The notes under the pieces were generated by a model, which was not told the DNA's origin, did no database searches, and saw only the letters and a list, made by a program, of their open reading frames with translations. The position numbers were made by a program, and so were the translations under genes. A stretch of DNA of 64,000 nt from Deltaproteobacteria bacterium (GTDB lineage Bacteria; Desulfobacterota; Binatia; Binatales; Binataceae). Positions within the stretch are counted from its first letter, which is position 1, and each line of letters starts with the position of its first letter. Where the stretch lies: the NCBI GenBank assembly GCA_021831785.1, contig JAKBMB010000020.1:62001-126000 (forward strand). The letters run 5' to 3'. Below, piece by piece: positions 58,766 to 64,000 of this stretch.

Positions 58766-59961
58766 CAGATCACCCTTTTGCCAGCGAGCGCGGCTAGCTC
58801 GTCGGGCGAAAGCCCAAGCTCGGCGCACAAAATTTCGACCGTATGCTCGCCCAGAAGCGGCGGCCGCCGATGCACCTTGCCCGGGGTCGCCGAAAACAGA
58901 TACGGCGCGCCAGGGTAGCGGAACTTGCGTCCCAGCTCAGGATGTTCGACTTCGACAAAAAAGCCCCGCGACAAAAGCTGCTCGTCGTCGAACAACTCCT
59001 CGGGAGCTCTTACGCTCGCGTACGGAATGCGCAGCGCCTGTGCTCGCGCAAGCAGCTCCGGCCTGGCGTACGGCTTGACCCATTCGTCGAGGATGTCGAA
59101 CAGGCGCTCGGCGTGCTCCTTGCGGTAGGAAACGTCTTCCCACTGCGGCGCGAGCAGCTCCTGCGCCGCGCTATCCGCGGCGACCCATTCGACCAGCGAG
59201 GTCCAGTCGCCGAGCGTGCAATGCATCACGTAGCCGTCGCGGCAGCGCCCGACGCGGAAATAACGCGTCCAATGCAGCGTTCCGCGCCGCTGCTCGACGA
59301 CACCCGCGCTCATATAACCGGGGGCAACGTGCTCGACCGCGCTCGCGGTGGCCTCAAGGATGCTCAGGTCGACCCGTTGGCCGGCGCCGTCGCGCTCGCG
59401 CGCCATCAACGCGCACATCGTCCCGATCGCGCCGTAATACGCGCCCGAGTGGTAGGCCTGAAGTCCCAAAGGCCGCACGGGAGCCTCGCCAGGAAAGCCG
59501 TTGACGTAGGTCATCCCGCCAAGCCCGCTCAACACCAGGTCATCAGCCTTGTAGTCGCGCCAAGGACCGCTGTGCCCGAAAGGCGTTATAGAGCACAGGA
59601 TCAAGCCGGGGTTAAGCCGGTGCAGCTTCTCCCAGCCAAGGCCGATTTGCTCCATCCGGCCGGGCGTAAAGCTTTCGATTAGCACGTCGGCCGAGCCGGC
59701 CAGCGCGCGCAAAAGCTCTGCGCCGCGGGCGTGACTTAAGTCGAGGGTAAGCGAGCGCTTGTTGAGGTTGTAGAACCAGAAGAAAAGACTGCGGTTGGGG
59801 TGCGGCTGGTCGTCAAAGAAGGGACCGACGCGGCGCGAGTCGGCACCTGCGGGCGGCTCGACCATGATCACGTCCGCCCCCATGTCGGCGAAAAGCCTGC
59901 CACACAGAGCCCCGCGCAGATCCGTGAGATCCAAAATACGCAAACCGCTAAGCGCGCTCAT
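58765..59961 (-). CDS. Class III CoA-transferase (CaiB/BaiF family), subunit lacking the usual catalytic Asp
   Basis: A 398-residue family member beginning MSALSGLRILDLTDLRGALC. It has LFADMGADVIMVEPP, LDLSHARGAELLRALAGSAD, FGHSGPWRDYKADDLVLSGL and GAGQRVDLSILEATAS. In the segment where the partner protein has YADMAAG, this one reads AYHSGAYYG, with no Asp. Either it uses another chemistry or it is the non-catalytic half of a heteromer, as in two-subunit enzymes such as BbsEF. ATG 59961 follows GTG directly; the frame is open further upstream without family similarity. Confidence 0.88.
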   Translation of the reverse strand: MSALSGLRILDLTDLRGALCGRLFADMGADVIMVEPPAGADSRRVGPFFDDQPHPNRSLFFWFYNLNKRSLTLDLSHARGAELLRALAGSADVLIESFTPGRMEQIGLGWEKLHRLNPGLILCSITPFGHSGPWRDYKADDLVLSGLGGMTYVNGFPGEAPVRPLGLQAYHSGAYYGAIGTMCALMARERDGAGQRVDLSILEATASAVEHVAPGYMSAGVVEQRRGTLHWTRYFRVGRCRDGYVMHCTLGDWTSLVEWVAADSAAQELLAPQWEDVSYRKEHAERLFDILDEWVKPYARPELLARAQALRIPYASVRAPEELFDDEQLLSRGFFVEVEHPELGRKFRYPGAPYLFSATPGKVHRRPPLLGEHTVEILCAELGLSPDELAALAGKRVI

Positions 59962-59980
59962 CACGCCGAAGGCTCGATCC

Positions 59981-60229
59981 TTAACCGGACCTGGAGGGCG
60001 AAGGAAGCTGCGTGACGAAAAACGGACTGAGGTCAAGCGTCGGTTTGATCTGCTCAAGCCTCCGGCCCTGGGGGTCCGTGCGCTCGCCGCCTCGCACACG
60101 GATGGTCTCAAAGGTATGCGGATTGACCCATCGCACGCCCATCGCGCAGGGCTTGGCTTGGCCGTCCTCGTCAACCGGTTCGAGCGCAGGCCCGTTATGG
60201 TCGAAGAGCGTTACCTCTCTGAGCGCCAT
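59981..60229 (-). CDS. Small unknown protein upstream of the CoA-transferase pair
   Basis: An 82-residue hypothetical protein beginning MALREVTLFDHNGPALEPVD. Codons are mostly G/C-ending as in neighbouring genes, and AAGGA lies about ten bases before ATG 60229. It ends 19 bases before the first CoA-transferase start, so it could belong to the same operon. No Cys motif, signal peptide or membrane segment is visible; the middle has VRWVNPHTFETIRVRGGE. I do not recognise a family. Confidence 0.55.
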   Translation of the reverse strand: MALREVTLFDHNGPALEPVDEDGQAKPCAMGVRWVNPHTFETIRVRGGERTDPQGRRLEQIKPTLDLSPFFVTQLPSPSRSG

Positions 60230-60700
60230 CGCAAAAGTGTCCTTTACGCTGTAGCAGCGGGGGGGCGGCTATGATTCGCTTACTACAAATAGCCTTAATC
60301 GGCTCCAAGTTTCAACCCGCGTGAGCGGCGCCGCGCTGGCGTACGGACGCGTCGGCAAGCGGACGGTTCAAGTCGGCGGCCACATTCTGTTAGAGTAAGC
60401 ATCGTCTTTCGCGCGCGAGCGTGCGGCTTCTTGGGCGGCGCGCTGGGCGCCGGTTTTGAAATTGGTCCTAAGCGCAGTTTTATGGCGGCTCGCCGAGAGA
60501 GCGCGCCGCGGCTTGGATTTAGCGTCAATCAGCCGTTCGCGCCGGTCCGGTTGCTGGTGCCGGACGCGGCGTGCACGCTGCGCCGGTTTAGATCCGGTCG
60601 GATTGGGTGTTGCACCTCAGATTCAGCGCCATAGCTTGATTTCGACCTGCCGGCCTAATTACGCTGCCATAATCTGAATCCGCGCCACAGTTTCATTGCG
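60230..60700. other. Divergent intergenic region before ileS, no gene seen
   Basis: About 470 bases with short frames only. It should contain promoters for the CoA-transferase unit and for ileS. No consensus box stands out. Confidence 0.4.
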
Positions 60701-63604
60701 GTGTCACAGTCTGACTACAAAGCTACTCTAAACCTGCCCCGGACAAGCTTTCCGATGAAGGCCAATTTGCCGCATCGGGAGCCGGCAATGCTTGCGCGCT
60801 GGGATGAGATCAAGCTTTACGATCGCTTGATGGAGCTGCGCCAAGGCGCTCCCGCCTTTGTACTCCATGACGGCCCGCCTTATGCCAACGGGCCGGTGCA
60901 CATGGGGACGGCGCTCAACAAAATTCTTAAGGACTTCATCGTGCGCTCGCGGTCGATGGCCGGCCTAAGGACGCCGTTCGTTCCGGGCTGGGACTGCAAC
61001 GGGATGCCGATCGAACATCAGGTGCTGCGTGAATTGGGCGCTGCGGCGCGCTCGACGCCTAAGTTTAAGCTGCGAGGACTTTGTCGGGCCTACGCCGAGA
61101 AATTTATCGCCGTGCAGCGCGCCGAGTTTCGCCGCCTTGGGGTGCTCGGTGACTGGGAGCATCCGTACTTGACCTTCGACCCGGCCTATAGCGCGGCCGA
61201 GCTCGGCGTGCTGCGCAAGCTCGTCGAGGACGGCTACGTTTACCGTGGCCTGCGTCCGGTGCATTGGTGCTGGTCGTGCCGCACTGCTTTGGCCGAAGCG
61301 GAGGTCGAGTACCGCGACCACGTCTCGCCGTCGATTTACGTCGCGTTTGCCGTAAACGAGAAGCTTCGCGACGCGGCAGGGCTGGCGGCCGACCCGGCCG
61401 GCGGCGCGCTGCTGGCCGCGGCGCACGCGCAGGGCCGGCTCTTTGCCGTCATCTGGACCACCACGCCGTGGACGATTCCGGCCAACCTCGGCATTTGCCT
61501 CAATGAGGGCTTCGATTACGTTGCGCTTAACGCCGAAGGCCGCTGCTACATCGTCGCCGCCCGCCTGGCGCCGGCCGTGGAGAGCGCCTGCTCGCTTGCG
61601 GTCGAGGCTGTTATACCGCTGAACCGCGCGGCGCTGCGGGCGCTGGACGGACAGGACATCTTTCGCCATCCGCTGGCCGCGCGCGACGGCCGCCTGATGT
61701 TCAACGACCACGTCACCTTGGACAGCGGCACGGGCTTGGTGCACACCGCGCCCGGACACGGCTACGAAGACTTCGTCGTCGGCAGCCGCTACGGACTAAA
61801 GCCGCTGACGCCGGTTGACGAGGGCGGCGTTTTCACGGGCGAAGCCCCGGCCTACGCCGGCCGCCAGGTCTTCGCGGCCAACGACGCGATAGTGAATGAG
61901 CTCAGGGCGGCGGGCGCGCTGCTGCACGCCGAGCAAGTGAGCCACAGCTATCCGCACTGCTGGCGCTGTAAACAGCCGGTCATTTTCCGCGCCACGGAGC
62001 AATGGTTCTTGCGCGTCGATCACGAACGGTTGCGCGAACGCGCGCTGGCCGAGATTGACAAGGTCGCGTGGCTTCCGCGATGGTCGCGCGAGCGGATCCG
62101 CAACATGGTCGAGCGGCGGCCCGACTGGTGTCTGTCGCGCCAGCGGCTGTGGGGCGTGCCGATTCCCGCGCTGCGCTGCGCCTCGTGCGGGGAAGTGACC
62201 CTTGAGCTCGACGTGCTGCGCCGCTGCGAGGAGATTTTCGCCCGTGAAGGGGCGGACGCCTGGTACGTACGGCCGCTGTCTGATTTCACCGGCCCGGACT
62301 TTCGCTGCGCGCGATGCGGCGCCGGCGAACTCGACAAAGGCCAGGATATCCTCGACGTATGGTTTGACTCGGGCTGCTCGCAGGAAGCGGTGCTGGCCCG
62401 CCGCGCGGAACTGACCTGGCCTGCCGACTTATATGTGGAGGCGGTCGACCAGCATCGCGGATGGTTCCAGGTCTCGCTGATTCCCGCGGTTGCGGTTCGC
62501 GGCGCGGCGCCCTATCGAGCGGTGCTGACCCACGGACTTGCGCTCGATGAGCTGGGGCGCAAGATGTCGAAGTCGCTGGGCAACGCGGAGAACGCCGCCG
62601 AGGTCATCGACCGCATCGGCGCCGACGTCTACCGTTTGGTGTTCGCCTCGGTTGACTTTACCGCCGACATGAACGTGGGCGAAACGGTCTTCGCCGCGGC
62701 AGCGGAGGCGTACCGCAAGATTCGCAATTCGTGCCGCTATCTGCTCGGCAATTTGTTCGACTTCGAGCCGGACGCCCACGCTCTGCCGTTGGCGCGCCAA
62801 AACGAGTTCGACCGCTACATCCTGAGCCGGCTCGAGGCGCTCAAGACCCGAGTGCGTCAGGCCTACGATGCGTACGATTTTCAAGCGGCATACAACGCGC
62901 TTTCGAACTTCGTGGTCGTGGACCTAAGCTCGCTGTATATCGATGTCGCTCGCGACCGGCTCTACTGCTCGCGGGCGGATTCGCCCGAGCGGAGGTCGGC
63001 GCAGACTTCGCTGTATCTCGTTCTAGACACCTTGACGCGGCTCTTGGCTCCGCTGGTCCCCTACACCGCCGACGAAATATACTCCCATATGCCGGGGAAG
63101 CGCGCCCGCGAGAGCGTTCACCTGCTCGGGTTTGCGCCGGCCCAGCCGTCGTGGGCGGACAGCGCCTTGGCGCGGCGCTGGGAGGATTTGCTGGCGGTTC
63201 GCGGCGTCGTGCTGAAGACGCTTGAAGCGATGCGCCAGGCGGGCATGATCGGGGCGCCCCTGGAAGCCCGACTGCGCCTGGGCGTGACGGCCGATGCGGA
63301 TGGCGCGCGCGAGCTCAACGCCGCTCTTGCCGCCGATCGCGACGCGCTTAAGGGACTCTTCATCGTCTCGGATGTGCAATTGATGAGCCCTGAAGACACG
63401 GCGAAGATCAAAGCTCAGCCGGGAGCCTCGGAGAGCGAGACTTTCAACCTTGACGGCGCGATGGTCAGAATCAACTTGCGCCCTCCGCTGGTAGTTCTTG
63501 GCGAACGAGCGCTCGGCCGCAAATGCCCCCGATGCTGGGCCTACTTCGCCGACGAGACCGGCGAGCAGCTTTGTCCCCGCTGTCGCGCGGTGCTCGGCGC
63601 ATGA
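60701..63604 (+). CDS. ileS: Isoleucyl-tRNA synthetase
   Basis: Charges tRNA-Ile. The 967-residue class I enzyme starts at GTG 60701 with the typical KATLNLPRTSFPMKANLPHRE. Its HIGH-type motif is PVHMGTALNKILKDF, the editing domain includes IWTTTPWTIPANLGI, and the KMSKS motif is in GRKMSKSLGN. The C-terminal zinc finger reads CPRCWAYFADETGEQLCPRC, the bacterial form. No clear ribosome site. Its stop overlaps the lspA start by four bases. Confidence 0.97.
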   Translation: MSQSDYKATLNLPRTSFPMKANLPHREPAMLARWDEIKLYDRLMELRQGAPAFVLHDGPPYANGPVHMGTALNKILKDFIVRSRSMAGLRTPFVPGWDCNGMPIEHQVLRELGAAARSTPKFKLRGLCRAYAEKFIAVQRAEFRRLGVLGDWEHPYLTFDPAYSAAELGVLRKLVEDGYVYRGLRPVHWCWSCRTALAEAEVEYRDHVSPSIYVAFAVNEKLRDAAGLAADPAGGALLAAAHAQGRLFAVIWTTTPWTIPANLGICLNEGFDYVALNAEGRCYIVAARLAPAVESACSLAVEAVIPLNRAALRALDGQDIFRHPLAARDGRLMFNDHVTLDSGTGLVHTAPGHGYEDFVVGSRYGLKPLTPVDEGGVFTGEAPAYAGRQVFAANDAIVNELRAAGALLHAEQVSHSYPHCWRCKQPVIFRATEQWFLRVDHERLRERALAEIDKVAWLPRWSRERIRNMVERRPDWCLSRQRLWGVPIPALRCASCGEVTLELDVLRRCEEIFAREGADAWYVRPLSDFTGPDFRCARCGAGELDKGQDILDVWFDSGCSQEAVLARRAELTWPADLYVEAVDQHRGWFQVSLIPAVAVRGAAPYRAVLTHGLALDELGRKMSKSLGNAENAAEVIDRIGADVYRLVFASVDFTADMNVGETVFAAAAEAYRKIRNSCRYLLGNLFDFEPDAHALPLARQNEFDRYILSRLEALKTRVRQAYDAYDFQAAYNALSNFVVVDLSSLYIDVARDRLYCSRADSPERRSAQTSLYLVLDTLTRLLAPLVPYTADEIYSHMPGKRARESVHLLGFAPAQPSWADSALARRWEDLLAVRGVVLKTLEAMRQAGMIGAPLEARLRLGVTADADGARELNAALAADRDALKGLFIVSDVQLMSPEDTAKIKAQPGASESETFNLDGAMVRINLRPPLVVLGERALGRKCPRCWAYFADETGEQLCPRCRAVLGA

Positions 63605-64000
63605 GCCCCATCGCTTCGTCCGCAGCCGGGAAGCCGGCAAGCCCGGCCGCTAAAACCGCCGGCTGCGCGCGGCTGTGGATGCCTCTTTTGGCCGGGGCGC
63701 TCCCGGTCTTGCTCCTTGACCAATGGACCAAGCTTTACGTCAGGCGGCATTTCGCGCTCTACCATAGTTTGCCGCTAATACCTAACTGGTTTGACCTTAC
63801 GTACACGGCGAATCCCGGGGCCGCTTTCAGCCTGTTTGCCAACTTGCCGCCGTGGCTGCGCACGGCTTTTCTATGCGCGACCGCGACCGTGGCAGCGATT
63901 ATCGTGCTGGTGCTATTGGTGCGCGGCCAAGACACGCGGTTGACGGCCTGGGCGTTGGCCTTAATTCTGGCCGGCGCGGTAGGGAACCTCATCGACCGGC
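63601..64000 (+). CDS. lspA: Lipoprotein signal peptidase II, partial (cut by window end)
   Basis: Cleaves lipoprotein signal peptides in the inner membrane. The first 133 codons are present, starting at ATG 63601 in the ATGA overlap with ileS. After a hydrophilic start of about 25 residues comes the first membrane segment (LWMPLLAGALPVLLLDQWTK), then WFDLTYTANPGAAFSLF with the conserved Asn-Pro-Gly-Ala-Ala-Phe, two more membrane segments and the start of the catalytic block GAVGNLIDR, at which the window ends. Coupling to ileS is a frequent order in proteobacteria. Confidence 0.93.
   Translation, partial: MSPIASSAAGKPASPAAKTAGCARLWMPLLAGALPVLLLDQWTKLYVRRHFALYHSLPLIPNWFDLTYTANPGAAFSLFANLPPWLRTAFLCATATVAAIIVLVLLVRGQDTRLTAWALALILAGAVGNLIDR

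Overview
The window is a GC-rich, gene-dense piece of bacterial chromosome carrying housekeeping genes from a Gram-negative-type organism: lipoproteins with lipoboxes, an RND efflux pump, hopanoid/sphingolipid-type glycosyltransferase, signal peptidase II. The gene orders tig-clpP-clpX-lon, ffh-rpsP-khpA-rimM-trmD-(SPOUT methyltransferase) and ileS-lspA are typical of Desulfobacterota and related deep lineages (for example Binatota). That placement is inference from gene order and protein flavour only; no rRNA is present. One tRNA gene (Val, anticodon TAC) is seen. No CRISPR array, prophage or intact insertion sequence is seen.

Layout. 0.4-11.8 kb (+): an energy/storage-carbon block with a universal stress protein, phosphoglycerate kinase, a GNAT/NDP-forming acyl-CoA synthetase fusion, an acetate kinase with a changed active-site residue, GlgX debranching enzyme and a GT35 glucan phosphorylase. 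11.8-12.3 kb: nested intergenic repeats. 12.4-17.1 kb (-): RND pump and its lipoprotein adaptor. 17.8-22.5 kb (+): a complete branched-chain amino-acid type ABC transporter, followed by pdxH and a maleylacetoacetate isomerase. 24.3-25.4 kb (-): a prokaryotic pentameric ligand-gated ion channel. 25.6-32.0 kb (-): tRNA-Val, HU, lon, clpX, clpP, tig. 32.4-34.7 kb (+): proton-pumping pyrophosphatase. 35.4-37.0 kb (+): Mrp-type Fe-S carrier ATPase and a 2[4Fe-4S] ferredoxin. 37.1-40.8 kb: a GT21-type lipid glycosyltransferase and UDP-sulfoquinovose synthase, bracketed by two direct copies of a roughly 250-bp repeat. 40.8-44.6 kb (+): coaBC, a Cys/Met PLP enzyme, a GT4 glycosyltransferase. 44.7-51.5 kb: TldD-like protease, a Tat-exported beta carbonic anhydrase, a second nested-repeat locus, two unknown lipoproteins and an alcohol dehydrogenase. 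51.0-57.4 kb (-): the translation/secretion operon, a thioesterase and ComM. 57.5-60.2 kb (-): a coupled pair of class III CoA-transferases with a small unknown protein. 60.7-64.0 kb (+): ileS and the start of lspA.

The best candidates for something new are: (1) the sulfolipid cassette, in which sulfoquinovose synthase is paired with a GT21-family enzyme instead of SqdX or SqdD and sits between direct repeats; (2) two MITE-like elements with 5-bp target duplications, each inserted in a different place of the same larger hairpin repeat; (3) the CoA-transferase pair in which one subunit lacks the usual catalytic Asp; (4) the GNAT-ACD/acetate kinase unit in which the kinase has Gln at the normal His position; and (5) the ligand-gated channel.
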